The position numbers were made by a program, and so were the translations under genes. From assembly GCA_011109175.1 (NCBI GenBank), contig RDEW01000002.1, positions 475,785-504,129 of the forward strand: a stretch of 28,345 bases of DNA, in the 5' to 3' direction. The notes below the pieces were generated by a model, which made no database searches, was not told the origin of the DNA, and worked only from the letters and a program-made list of their open reading frames with translations. The stretch comes from Dicyema japonicum (Eukaryota > Dicyemida > Rhombozoa > Dicyemidae). Below, in pieces: positions 1-9,727 of this stretch; the first letter of the stretch is position 1, and each line of letters opens with the position of its first letter.

Positions 1-40
1 TTAAATTCGTGATTGAGAACAAAAAAATTAACAACAACAT
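1..40 (-). CDS. LAMP-like gene, first 13 codons (partial, runs off the left edge)
   Basis: An ATG at 40..38 opens a frame that reads MLLLIFLFSITNL to the window edge. The complete gene on the other strand at 9910 begins MLLLLFFHSITNF, so 9 of 13 residues are identical and the replacements are mostly hydrophobic, as expected for a conserved signal peptide. The homology continues about 360 bp upstream of both ATGs. I infer a second, divergently oriented paralog of the LAMP-like gene whose body lies left of this window. Only the signal peptide is visible, so the family assignment rests wholly on its partner. Confidence 0.55.
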   Translation of the reverse strand, partial: MLLLIFLFSITNL

Positions 41-398
41 AACTATGTCAAATGAACACGTCGATATATATAATTTAGGTTACTTGTTAAAAAGATGAAT
101 TTCTTTTAATAATTGAAAAATGATATTTATATAATTTTTATAATTATTATAATTTTATTTTCTTTAATTCATTAATCAAGAATCTTCTATTCCATGCTGC
201 ACTATTAATGGGTCATTTACATTGAAGCCACGTAGTCCCATGTGATGCTATTTACTAATTTGTTTAAAATTAGTCTTTTTTTCTTCTGATAACCTCATTG
301 GATCCACCTAACCAAAATGACGCTGAATGCTTTGCCGGCATTCATAAGGATATTACTATTCTTTCCCCGGGAGACAATTTCGTTAACTCGAGTTGATC
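1..398 (+). repeat. Left arm of a ~400-bp inverted repeat (partner 9556-9949)
   Basis: The reverse complement of 9556-9949 aligns along this whole stretch with scattered differences (roughly 80-85% by eye). Shared landmarks are AATTCGTGATTGAG at the left edge, GAACACGTCGAT near 54, and GAGACAATTTCGTTA near 371. Positions 1-40 are the coding start of a LAMP-like gene, 41-220 are AT-rich upstream DNA and 224-398 are a SINE-like repeat. The arm is therefore a duplicated gene start plus upstream region. Confidence 0.8.
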
Positions 399-405
399 TT
401 GAGAG
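224..405 (+). repeat. SINE-like repeat, copy 1 (degenerate)
   Basis: It starts GCCACGTAGTCCCATGTGATGCT and carries the family core GATCCACCT..AC..AATGACGC..GCCGGCAT. It matches better-preserved copies at 8527, 23726 and 26808, and the inverted copy at 9556-9727. The 3' half (CCCCGGGAGACAATTTCGTTA) resembles the 8527 and 9727 copies and differs from those at 23726 and 26808, so there are two subfamilies. Confidence 0.55.
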
Positions 406-599
406 TTCTAGTGACTCTAATTTTTTTTCAAATCGTACCTCGAAACACATAGTCGAATAAAGTCTATTCGGTTAACAAGAATTTTCCTTTGACAACAAAA
501 AATGTTATAGTTTTTTTGAAAAAAAAACAATGTTTAAAAACAAACTCCGTTGATTTCCTGATCTGCATGACCTCATGCTCAAAAAGCTAGAAATTATGA

Positions 600-975
600 T
601 GATCATTCAAGAAATACGCAGATTAAAAAAGTTAAAAAGAATAATTTTTGGATAGCTCAGTGCAGCGAATTGCATCGAAAAAACACAAACTTTTGGAAAG
701 TCTATAATAAAGTAACCGGACGTAAATCAAGAAATGAAAATCATGTGTTGCAATGTCATGATGGGTCTCCTGTATTTTTAGAAGAAATTCTTAACCTGAT
801 TAGGGACGAACTCTCGAAAATACAGCAAGTTAACCCTGATGAGCGACTGTTTCGTTTGGCCTTCAGTTCTCTAAAAGAAAAGCTGGAAAAAGTAATTAGT
901 TCTTTATCTCTACGTCACAGCCCCATAAATGCTGGAGAAGTTGAAAATGCGATGAAATACACTAAACTTTAGTGT
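600..975 (+). mobile_element. LINE fragment: linker between endonuclease and RT
   Basis: The plus-strand frame around 670-972 contains the segment NTNFWKVYNKVTGRKSRN and then a DG..V...EEILNLIRDEL stretch. This pattern (FWK.....GRK, then an acidic helix) is usual in the linker between the APE endonuclease and reverse transcriptase domains of non-LTR retrotransposons. The frame ends at 972, and no RT motifs follow before an unrelated minus-strand LINE begins. No ATG context argues for a real start. It is a decayed 5'- and 3'-truncated fragment; the clade is not determined. Confidence 0.5.
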
Positions 976-1119
976 ATTCTCTTTAGTGATCTCTTTAGTG
1001 ACTAAAGAGATTCATACTGGAGCATCTGAATTCTGTCTGCTACTTATAACACTGCGCCATCCCACAAAAATTCCTAAATGTTTGTTATAGGGTTTTCAGA
1101 TTTGTTTATTATTATATTA

Positions 1120-1745
1120 TTATAAAGCACAACGTCTTGCCATTGGAAATGACAAAACCAGTGCAGTACCAAACATTAATCTTTTAGTTAATTTTCTCCA
1201 CTTTCCACGATCCTGAGCCAAATTCCTCAAGTAATCCATATCACCAGCTATAAATGAAAGTGCGGAGTCGGCCAATTCTAAATATAAATCTGATAAATCT
1301 GAGTAGAAGTCATCAAATAGAGCCGGATCTATGTTAATCCAACCACTGTGAGGTGCGTATACATTGATGATGGAGACAATGTCAGTGCTTGCTTTGGCAT
1401 TCATAAACTTCATTTGTAGAACTCAGATGCGGTCATTAACTGCCCATACTCTGTAGATATGGGGGAGAACTTCCATTTTGATGGCAAAACCCAGTCCATA
1501 GTGCCTGTTGGCAGTTGGGAGAAAGATCAATTTGAATTTACCACATGTTTCTTCGTGGTTATCTTGGATTTTGGTTTCCTGTAGGCAACGGATTGCGACA
1601 TCAAAATTTTGTAGGTCTTGACAGAGGGAGGACCTTTTCCAAGAAGAGGTTAGGCCTCGGACGTTGAATGAGCGAGAATTTCTCCAAAAGATAAGGTTCG
1701 TACTTTTCAGACATGTTAATACTTTATTAGAGCCACGTCACCAGC
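1120..1745 (-). mobile_element. LINE 5' end with APE endonuclease domain (pseudogene)
   Basis: Read on the minus strand from about 1690, one frame gives SFNVRGLTSSWKR, CLQETKI, HYGLGFAIKMEV, an in-frame TGA after VNDRI, then SIINVYAPHSGW and LSFIAGDMDY. These are APE-type endonuclease motifs of a non-LTR element (N of FNVRG, E of QET, VYAPH, the degraded GD.N motif). The frame decays near 1130. The leader at 1725-1745 (plus-strand CACGTCACCAGCTCAAC) matches the leader of the larger LINE at 18560-18580, so both are copies of one family. The element is dead and 3'-truncated. Confidence 0.8.
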
Positions 1746-1811
1746 TCAACCAAAAAATTTGGTAATAACTTTTTAAAAATATTTAATTATTTGTCTAAAA
1801 ATTTAATAACT

Positions 1812-2035
1812 TTTTCATAAAGTTATCAATAAATGTCTTACAGAATTACTCACAAATCCCTCATAAGTCACTACAATAGGAATAATCCTAACTTTGCCGC
1901 TGTATATTTTAGACAACTCACAGTTTTCATAAAGTTATCAATAAATGTCCTACAGAATTACTCACAAATCCCTCATAAGTCACTACAATAGGAATAATCC
2001 TAACTTTGCCGCTGTATATGTTAGACAACTCACAG
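1812..2035 (+). repeat. Tandem duplication, period 112 bp
   Basis: 1812-1923 is repeated at 1924-2035 with about two base differences. Neither copy resembles a known element, and no coding potential is visible. It is one of twelve such duplications in the window. Confidence 0.95.
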
Positions 2036-2314
2036 CGAGGAGGTCGTATTTGTTTGTTTTTTCACCTCAACTACCTTCAACATCTCTTGAGAAGTAAATA
2101 CTAAATGTCTACTTAGATGAATCATACTTGTTTATTTAGAACCCCGTATCACAGAGTTTGACAGAAAAATGTCAGCTATACTTCTATTGCACAAAATGTC
2201 TATTTAGCTTATGATGGATGAATGAACTTGTCTTTTAATAAATTTTATTGTGAAATTTAAATTTATTAAATTTTAAATAATAAAATAATAAGCATAGCGT
2301 TTTTGCTTCTTGTG

Positions 2315-2566
2315 ATGGGTAAATCTGACGTATTTACTAATGAAGATGATATCTTTGAAGACTTTCCTGTTCAAGGTTACTTATTTAAAAGTATTTTAGA
2401 ATGGGATGATTGCCAGGATGACTTCATTGCTAATGCATGGAGTTCACAGTGGCATGAGAATTTGGATGAGAGTGAGTTCTACAAAAATTTAAAGTATACA
2501 ACTTTATGTGAGTTTAGAAACGAAATTACAAAATTTTTGGGGAATAATAATGACAATAATTCTTAA
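2315..2566 (+). CDS. SEM1: SEM1/DSS1, 26S proteasome lid subunit, with one 24-nt intron
   Basis: SEM1/DSS1 is a small acidic protein that tethers subunits of the 26S proteasome lid and also binds BRCA2-type and TREX-2 complexes. The ATG at 2315 opens MGKSDVFTNEDDIFEDFPVQ. A GT..AG intron at 2376-2399 (24 nt, GTTACT...TTTTAG) splits the next codon; splicing joins FPVQ to EWDDCQDDF. The product, about 75 residues, shows the family pattern: an EDD.FEDFP block, a short acidic spacer, then NAW..QW..NLDESEFYKNLK, like the W..NWDD..V.DDF..QL helix of animal DSS1 (about 70 residues). The intron is a multiple of three and has no in-frame stop, so retention would simply insert eight residues. Identification rests on the acidic W-containing pattern; I consider it sound. 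Confidence 0.85.
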   Translation: MGKSDVFTNEDDIFEDFPVQGYLFKSILEWDDCQDDFIANAWSSQWHENLDESEFYKNLKYTTLCEFRNEITKFLGNNNDNNS

Positions 2567-3599
2567 ATATTATCTTTTTGTAAAAATACTTCAAATATTT
2601 CAATTACTGTAAGTTCTTATAAACCCAAGTTTACCAACCCAATACTAACTCATCAATTGCATTAGACCGGTCATTGTTATTCCTCCACATGTTGTCCTCA
2701 GTCCATATTCCTCATATAAAAAATGCACTTCTGATAAGCGACCATGAAAATCCCTAAGCATGGTTAACCTTTCAAAACAGCCCTATCGACGATAACCCTA
2801 CTTTCCTGATCAAGTGTGGTCCATCATCTGAAAAGAACCAAATCTTATCGGATACTGTTAGGCCTACCATTTGTGCAGGGTCCCCGTCCTCATTGGTATA
2901 AGCCTACCATTTGTCGTCTGTGATTACTAAGTCGGCTGAGAACATTCTTTTTTTTGTCTTTCAACATAGTGATCCTGAGAGCAGTAGAATAATGCTATTT
3001 TTTCGTGGCCCATGATTAATCATCTACAATACTAATTGTATTTATATTTCTGATCTTAGTTGTATATTGTGAAATTGACCGATTTTTTAAAGTTTTTGTA
3101 GAAATTCTACATTACTTTTCTTAACAACCTTTTCTCTTTACATCTGCTGTTTCTGGACTATGGTAAAGTATAAATACACGTTTCTTTAATAATAGTACTT
3201 TGGCTAAAATCTAATGGATTCAATTCATCTTTTGCCGACAAGGCATTGCCGTTTCCCGAGGCATTCCGTCATAAACTATGTCGTAAAACGCTATCTTGAT
3301 GCAGCTAATTTCCCGTCGTAAGTTGTACTGGAAAATAAATTACACTAAATGCTAATTCTAAGATAAGTATTTAAAAACTGTCATTTTAGCTAACTTACTA
3401 CATGGAAGTATTTCAATGCCTAATGAAGACCTTATATGCTCAGATCACCATGAATGCAATGGAAAGAATAAAAAACGACTGTTACCAAAAAAGATTCTAG
3501 ACCGCCTGTGTATACATGACATACATACATCATTTTTCTTCTTGGAAAACAGCCTCAACGTACAGAGACCTACATTTTTTCTGAGGACTGCTCCTTAAT
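2567..3599. other. Unassigned intergenic DNA
   Basis: No protein motif, spliced gene or RNA gene could be supported here. A 60-codon plus-strand frame at 3416-3598 has no recognisable domain. Two near copies of GCCTACCATTTGT lie at about 2870 and 2905. Probably eroded transposon sequence. Confidence 0.4.
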
Positions 3600-3800
3600 T
3601 CATAATGTGTGACCAACTAGCACAGATTCACGGGATCTTCTGTTCAACAGCGGAACGTATTTTCAACGTCCGGTTTGAGAAATACTCATGGAAGCAAGTT
3701 ACACTACCGGTCAGACTCGGAGGGATTTGAATTCGCAACCCCGTAAAGATTTTTCCGTGAATATCTCTCGTCGCTATTGCCTGTAACATTCTTCAATAGG
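3600..3800 (+). mobile_element. LINE fragment, region after the RT domain
   Basis: One plus-strand frame reads IHGIFCSTAERIFNVRF, then SWKQVTLPVRLGGI, a stop, IRNP and a second stop. The W.QA.LPVRLGGLGIR pattern is a common signature in the region C-terminal to the reverse transcriptase of many invertebrate non-LTR elements. The RT fragment at 12770-12990, with its WYLDD..LGG motif, belongs to the same general type, though no overlap exists to prove one family. It carries at least two stops, so it is a relic. Confidence 0.5.
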
Positions 3801-4884
3801 ATTCTACAAGTTGATTTCATTTTTTAATAAATATTTTTTATACAAACTTAATATATTTGTAGTTTATATATAAAAATGAAATAAAAATACTATTTTTTGC
3901 TATTTAGTAAACTACGCTGTTTTTCTTTAACTTCGCATTTGACACTAAGTTCCTGCTTTTTCAATACAGTCTTTAATTTTTTGGATTATAAAAGTTTATT
4001 TATTTTATTAAAAATAAAAATATAATTAGTTGTTATGATAAGTTATCCATTATGGCCTGCAGGTATTGAGCACACAATGGCAGTTACTTCTCATGATCGC
4101 GAGCCTAATTTTCTGGAAGAGCCATTTTCTGGAGAGTCATTCTAGGTTCACCCTTCCGCAGTCTTGTAAGCGTCTATTTTATTACATCCTGATACACCGG
4201 TGATTTAGCTCTCAGTTCTCATGATGGAAATTGCAAAGTTATATGTCCTTACGAGCGCACGTCTATCCAAGACCACAGTTGCGTCTACTAGGATATGATC
4301 CACTTCAGTATGGCAAAACAAAAATTTGGGGACTGTGCGCTTCTTGAAATAAGGGGGTCAGATGAAGCGCTAAATTATCGCAGAAAATAAGACAGAACAT
4401 AAAAAATAACCTCAACCGACTAACCAATGGAGGATTCGAACATAGGGCTATACTACAGATATGAGATCATATCCACAGTATTCTATATCCTTCACATTGA
4501 TGTATACAACAATGTGACCATAAAATGTTTGTTGGATCAAATGTTGGATACGTGTTCAAAAAACAGGCTATAACGGAGAAAATCATTTTTCATTTCACTC
4601 GGTTTTATTGACAAAGAATCTTACGGGTAAGAGAATACCAATAATACAGATTCGTTTCTAAGCGCTTTGTGGCAGACAAATGCTCTTCCAATGACTATAC
4701 ATTGAAACCTCGATAGTTATAGGTTTCACCACACTACGGTTCATCGAGAAGGTCAAATATTCGAAAGGAGAAAAGAAGCAATAGATTTTCCAGAACCTTA
4801 AATTATCTGAATGGAGTGATGATGACAAGAGGGTTCGTCAATTTCAAGTACATTAATACAACCTTTGCAGGATAGAGTGAATAT
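3801..4884. other. Unassigned DNA, possible weak LINE debris
   Basis: Mostly AT-rich. On the minus strand around 4330-4150 a frame reads HTEVDHILVDATVVLDRR and continues about 50 codons with two stops; the DHILVD stretch is reminiscent of the end of a LINE endonuclease, but I would not call it. Nothing else was recognised. Confidence 0.3.
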
Positions 4885-5508
4885 CTAAAGAAGTGATTTT
4901 CCTTGACAGCAGGAAGTAAATTTGTTCTTTGACTTTCCGGGAGTGAGAAATAGGATCTGGAATTTTGGGGATTGTCTAAAAGCTAGAACTCGGCACATAA
5001 ACCCGTAACATGAGGATCTTTTATATTTGAGGATGTTTGTATGTCTTTCATCAGCTAGTGTAGTCGAGAAAAATCCGACTGGCTTACAGTCTACCAGAAT
5101 CAAAATCGATGATTTGCCAACTCCATTGACAATTGGTCGAGTGGAAGACCTTGTAATGTTCTAAAACAGACGACATCCATGGATGACGTTGTGGACAATG
5201 TATCAGGAAATTTTTCTCAGTCTTTCCAAATTTAATTAAGTCTGACTCATCATTTGGAATAATCACTGTGTTCAATGCTACACGTGTTGTGTAATGATCT
5301 CAATATAGTAGAAGTGTTTATTATTGGTTTTAAGAATATAGTCATACTTTTCTAAATCATTCACATGCAGTCTCAAGACTGACAATCTAATTTTTAAGTT
5401 CTACTATTTTCTAAGTCCGGGACACAAAACTGATAGTTCTTCGTCTCCCCGCAAAAAAGAGACAAGGTCGATACTAATAGAATATATAAAAGATTCATTT
5501 TCCAGCAT
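4885..5508 (-). CDS. Unidentified protein gene with at least two micro-introns
   Basis: I do not recognise this protein. Reading leftwards from the ATG at 5508..5506: MLENESFIYSISID, then LVSFLRGDEELS, a 30-nt GT..AG intron, then LKIRLSVLRLHVNDLEKYDY and so on to ITQH. A further junction near 5290-5250 is uncertain (one in-frame solution is 38 nt). Next comes SDLIKFGKTEKNFLIHCPQ, a 22-nt intron in codon phase 2, and then a long uninterrupted exon containing RPIVNGVGKSSILILVD, RSSCYGFMCRVLAF and PKFQILFLTPGKS, ending at a TAG at 4885. The composition (many C, W, H, K; no stop over about 90 codons in AT-rich DNA) and two in-frame short introns argue for a gene. NGVGKSS resembles a P-loop but lacks the context needed to call an ATPase. 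It could be a domesticated or dead transposon ORF. Confidence 0.45.
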
Positions 5509-5519
5509 AAATGACTCAC

Positions 5520-6250
5520 CATAATTGGTAATTCACTGAGACGTCAACTAATCCTTCACGAGACCACTTTTAAATTAACTGATACAACTTATCATTCGTT
5601 CAGTGGATATGAAAATTTTGAATGTGTTGTTCATCTTTTTACGGACAAGTGTTTTTTTATATATTTGATTCGGAAAGAATCAATAAATTCAATATTTAGA
5701 ACTTTTCGGTGTGCAAATTTAATTTCGAGTTTATCGGTTCGACAAAGAGCTTACTTACCTAATCGATTAAGGGATTGGTATAATGCAAAATAGCGATAAT
5801 GATAATTAGCTTGATTGTGTAATGTCTCTTAAGTGACGATTCAATTATACAGTTACAAATTTGCTTATTAGGTGGTACATCCGATTGGTATGCAAGTTGT
5901 TAGAAGGCTTTTGAGAATAAGTTAAGTTCATGAATGAATTTCTTGTTTTTTTACAAAGATACAGAGAACCAAGAAAATCTATCCTCTCTGTTTTCTCAAA
6001 AAAGAAATTAACTCTAAATCTATTTAGATTATCATTAAAGAAATTATGCAGTGGAATGGTTAATTTTTCCTAATTAGCAGCGATAAATAGCATAATTTGT
6101 TTGCCTCGATTGTTTCTCTATATACAGCCTTATTTCCTATCCTATAATAAATTAAAATAATTCCAAAGACAAGAGTAACCAATGTTCTAACTCCTTGATC
6201 CCGACTCGTTTCAGATTTCTAGAACTTTTGTTAGGTAACGACATTGTCCC
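5520..6250. other. AT-rich intergenic DNA, no feature recognised
   Basis: No coding frame, repeat unit or RNA motif could be supported. Confidence 0.4.
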
Positions 6251-6251
6251 C

Positions 6252-6471
6252 AAGGAAAATTTTTTCTTTGACTTATAATTTCACAATGTTACTATTAATT
6301 ATGAAGAAATATAAAATTAAATTTTGTATTTAATTGATTTTTTAGTTTTTTTTAATTCCATAAGGAGAATTTTTTCTTTGACTTATAATTTCACAATGTT
6401 ACTATTAATTATGAAGAAATATAAAATTAAATTTTGTATTTAATTGATTTTTTGAGTTTTTTTTAATTCCA
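6252..6471 (+). repeat. Tandem duplication, period 110 bp
   Basis: 6252-6361 repeats at 6362-6471 with only a few differences (such as AAGGAAAAT against AAGGAGAAT, and one extra G before the final T run). Confidence 0.95.
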
Positions 6472-6500
6472 TAATTTGGAAATTATGTTCAGACTTTCAG

Positions 6501-6925
6501 AAATTGGAATTTTCCATAATAGACCATTTTGCTCCTCAATACAATAGACTACATCATTCATATCCTTTTTTATTTGTTTGACCATCTTTTTCAGCTAACA
6601 CAGACTTGAACTCTTCGAATATTTCTATTTGAACTGATTAAAGATAAGGATCCATCTACCTATAGGGGTCTTTCAAAATCTTTGTTTTGCAGCATGAACT
6701 ATCTCAGACACANAAATTGGAATTTTCCATAATAGACCATTTTGCTCCTCAATACAATAGACTACATCATTCATATCCTTTTTCATTTGTTTGACCATCT
6801 TTTTCAGCTAACACAGACTTGAACTCTTCGAATATTTCTATTTGAACTGATTAAAGATAAGGATCCATCTACCTATAGGGTCTTTCAAAATCTTTGTTTT
6901 GCAGCATGAACTATCTCAGATACAC
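6501..6925 (+). repeat. Direct duplication of ~211 bp around a single N at 6713
   Basis: 6501-6711 and 6714-6925 are nearly identical and meet at one lowercase N at 6713. A single N between overlapping sequence is the usual trace of a scaffolder joining two contigs whose ends overlap but were not merged. I read this as one locus present twice, not biology. Confidence 0.9.
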
Positions 6926-7111
6926 TTCAAGCTTCAAAAACACAAGTAACATCTTCGATGATGACAGATAATCAATAATGTAATCTTCACCAGAGGATTT
7001 GGACAGTGAGAGGTAGGAAGATCTCTTCCAACTACTGCTCGTGCCAGAAAGACTCGTCGCCTCATGAGTAAGATTTGTTAGACTCGAATTGCCCTTTGCT
7101 GAAAATTCCAT
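6911..7111 (-). CDS. Possible spliced gene fragment (unidentified)
   Basis: A minus-strand frame from 7111 reads MEFSAKGNSSLTNLTHEATS, a serine-rich stretch SSSWKRSSYLSLSKSSGEDY, then a stop at 6911. Further along the minus strand inside the duplicated block, another frame reads MVKQMKKDMNDVVYCIEEQN, which looks like a coiled-coil helix. No clean 21-25-nt intron joins them, and the junction falls in the 6713 scaffold join. It may be a real gene broken by the assembly or chance open frame. Confidence 0.25.
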   Translation of the reverse strand: MEFSAKGNSSLTNLTHEATSLSGTSSSWKRSSYLSLSKSSGEDYIIDYLSSSKMLLVFLKLEVYLR

Positions 7112-7119
7112 CTTTCGGA

Positions 7120-7640
7120 TTTGAACCTTCTACTTTCAGATCCAATATCATCAGACATTACGTTCAGTCAGAAAACCAACAGATTATATTCGTATATAGA
7201 AAACTAGACTCAATTCAGATAACCTACTGCTTTGGTGTTCTGCTGATTTTTCAGCCTGTATTTGTTGTGCATGTATCCTCAATGGCATTAAACGATCATT
7301 ATGTTGCTCCATAGTTTCATTTATTCTGACATTTCTCATTACAATTCTCTTTTTTAACATTTTTCTTTAATAAAAAAAATAATTATTTAATTTTATAATA
7401 TTAATTATAAAAAATTAGGAAAGTGTTAGAGATAAACTTGGGGTTATATTTAGGGATTGAGTTATGAAAGAATGTACTCCTATATTATTTTGCTAGAGGC
7501 AAATAAAAAAAAGTTATCCCGTCATCGCTTCTCTAACATCATTTTCTTTGTTAGAATTCAATACGTTTTCTCAGAATACGATTTTTTGAATGACACATCA
7601 GCATTTTCGAATTTTTAATTTATTATTAATCCATATATGG
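7120..7640. other. AT-rich intergenic DNA, no feature recognised
   Basis: A plus-strand frame of 79 codons over 7075-7314 has no recognisable domain and no intron-defined continuation. I see nothing else in this stretch. Confidence 0.4.
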
Positions 7641-7905
7641 ATTATGAAAATCATGTCATTGATTTTCCAATACTTTTCTATTATAATGCTTTAATTCACC
7701 GCAAATCCCATTCCATAGTTTTTTTAGTCCGATCCCAGAAACAAAAATCAGTATTCCCCATAGTCTCCATCAAGTTCTTTAGTTTCATGAAGGCATGCAA
7801 CACACACTCCGTAGTGCTGTAGGTTTTGCCAAACTGAATTTTCCGTATCTTAGAATTGATTCCTCTTACATTGAAAGTCATTGAACTTGAATTTTCTGTG
7901 TGGCA
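7640..7905 (-). mobile_element. LINE endonuclease N-terminal fragment
   Basis: The minus-strand frame includes SSMTFNVRGINSKIRKIQFG, matching the (L)TFNVRGL..K start of APE endonucleases in the LINEs at 15760-18575 and 1120-1745. Downstream residues are too degraded to align, and a 110-bp duplication runs through it. Short dead fragment. Confidence 0.45.
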
Positions 7906-8011
7906 TGCAACACACACTCCGTAGTGCTGTAGGTTTTGCCAAACTGAATTTTCCGTATCTTAGAATTGATTCCTCTTACATTGAAAGTCATTGAACTTAA
8001 ATTCTTTGTGT
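7792..8011 (+). repeat. Tandem duplication, period 110 bp
   Basis: 7792-7901 repeats at 7902-8011 with differences only near the 3' end (TTGAACTTGAATTTTC against TTGAACTTAAATTCTT). It duplicates part of the LINE endonuclease fragment. Confidence 0.95.
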
Positions 8012-8089
8012 AATCAATATAAAATTATCATAAGGCATAATTCTTTCTATTTTTGCTAATTCCTGTAGAGTAATATTCTATTTGTTATT

Positions 8090-8260
8090 TTTATTGCTGG
8101 TGATATGTGGTTACTTGGAAGATATATGTTTGTTCCTTCTCTTCCATTTCATTCTCTTTTAATAGTGAGGTCATGTGATGCATCTGTCTTAAGTATCAGC
8201 AAAGGCCAGGGTGCACGCAAAAGTATCATTTGCTCTCCTTCAATGCATTTAACACTCATT
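8090..8260 (+). repeat. SINE-like repeat, copy 2 (very degenerate)
   Basis: The order TTCCTTCTCTTCCATTTC, GTGAGGTCATGTGATGCATCT, GGCCAGGGTGCA and ATCATTTGCTCTCC follows the better copies at 23726 and 26808. Ends are not clear. Confidence 0.45.
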
Positions 8261-8302
8261 TTCGCATACAAAATAAATGTGGTCGGCACATTTACACTCA
8301 AT

Positions 8303-8400
8303 CCCATAAATGATGACCCAATTCCCATAAATGATGACCCAATTCCGATAAATGTTGACCCAATTCCCATTAATGATGACCCAATTCCCGTAAATGATGT
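8303..8400 (+). repeat. 21-bp minisatellite, about 4.5 units
   Basis: The unit CCCATAAATGATGACCCAATT repeats with single-base variants (GATAAATGTTGAC; CATTAATGATGAC). It lies just after the SINE relic. The open frame across it (repeated PINDDPI) follows from a period of seven codons and is not evidence of a gene. Confidence 0.95.
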
Positions 8401-8526
8401 GTATATTAAATATTTCTTCATTAGTGAATATGCAATTATTAAATTGTATAAAATAAATCTATGATCAATAAATTCATTTTTATTAATGCAACAAAAGTAA
8501 AACCATAATTATTATGATTTGATTTT

Positions 8527-8725
8527 TGCCTCGTGGCGCTATGTGGTTTTATGTGTCTAATTGATAAAAATTATATTCCTTCCCTTTGACGGTGTCATAG
8601 AATCCACCTTACTGAGGAGACGCCCAATGCCTGACCGGCATCAAGAGGATCCAACTTTTCTTCCCCGTGAAATAATGTCGTTACCTGGAGACAAGTTCTG
8701 GAACGCTGGAACGACTCAGGATCAA
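8527..8725 (+). repeat. SINE-like repeat, copy 3
   Basis: It begins GCCTCGTGGCGCTATGTGG and has the core GAATCCACCTTAC..GAGACGCCCAATGCC..ACCGGCATCAAGAGGAT, followed by a 3' half shared with copies 1 and 4 (GAGACAAG ... CGCTGGAACGA). Confidence 0.6.
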
Positions 8726-8880
8726 GGAGTTAGTTTTTTGGTTACCCTTAGTGATTGGTTTAATTTCAATTTACAATAAATGCTCTTAACTTCTTTTTTC
8801 TTTTTGTTGGATGTGAGTCCTCATGTGAGTCCTTTTGTAGACGATCCGATTCCGTAGTGAGATGTTCACCGATGACAGCG

Positions 8881-9226
8881 TCTTGACAGCGCATTAATTT
8901 GTTTTAAAATATTTAATGTCATATACTTGGATTATTTTTTAAAATGTGTAACTCTGTGATAATTTTAATTGAAGATGACATTTCTTTTCAGGGTAACCTC
9001 AATCAAGTCGAGGTCGAAAATGTGACAATTATGATTTCCTTGTGGGCGAACTCTCTTGACAGCGCATTAATTTGTTTTAAAATATTTAATGTCATATACT
9101 TGAATTATTTTTTAAAATGTGTATCTCTGTGATAATTTTAATTGAAGATGACATTTCTTTTCAGGGTAACCTCAATCAAGTCGAGGTCGAAAATGTGACA
9201 ATTATGATTTCCTTGTGGGCGAACTC
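8881..9226 (+). repeat. Tandem duplication, period 173 bp
   Basis: 8881-9053 repeats at 9054-9226 with two or three substitutions. No coding function was recognised. Confidence 0.95.
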
Positions 9227-9555
9227 TCTTTTCTCTACGATTTTCAAGTAAAACAAGTTTTTACTTATTGTGTGATAAATAATTATTTTTTGTCTTTTAT
9301 TTTATTTTTTCTTTAACATACGCTATCTCGTCTCACCTGATTAATTACTATCTTTTTCTGTGTTTCCTGGCATTAAATAAAAATATTTGCTATAAATGCT
9401 AGATGTTGTCATACGTCCAGTTTAAGACTTTTTAATAGTACTCCAGTTATAATTAACGTGCCATCATGAAGTCGACTGTTCTATGTTTGCATATTTTCAG
9501 TAGTAAACAGCAGTTAGACAACATAATTAATTATGATCGTTCCAGCGATTATAAA
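9227..9555. other. AT-rich DNA, no feature recognised
   Basis: No coding frame or repeat could be supported between the 173-bp duplication and the right arm of the inverted repeat. Confidence 0.4.
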
Positions 9556-9727
9556 TGTCGTCTCGAAATAACGAAATTGTCTCCAAAGGAAAGAATAATA
9601 AGATCCGCAGTGAATGCGGCAAAGCATTTGGCGTCTCTTTGGTAAGGTGGATCCGATGAAGTTATCAGAAGGAAAGAAAATAAATTTTTAACCAATTAGC
9701 GAATAGCATCACATGGCACCACGTGGC
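9556..9727 (-). repeat. SINE-like repeat, copy 4
   Basis: Read on the minus strand it starts GCCACGTGGTGCCATGTGATGCT and includes GGATCCACCTTACCAAAGAG and the GACGCCAAATGC core. It sits inside the right inverted-repeat arm at the same relative position as copy 1, so the insertion preceded the duplication. Confidence 0.6.

Noticed and set aside
8105-8464. A repeat protein with PINDDPI units
   Set aside because: The frame exists because the minisatellite period is 21 bp; the rest of it is a SINE relic, and the opposite strand is equally open.
1812-9226. CRISPR-like or satellite arrays from the many direct repeats
   Set aside because: Each is only two head-to-tail copies of a different sequence, without spacers, in a eukaryotic genome.
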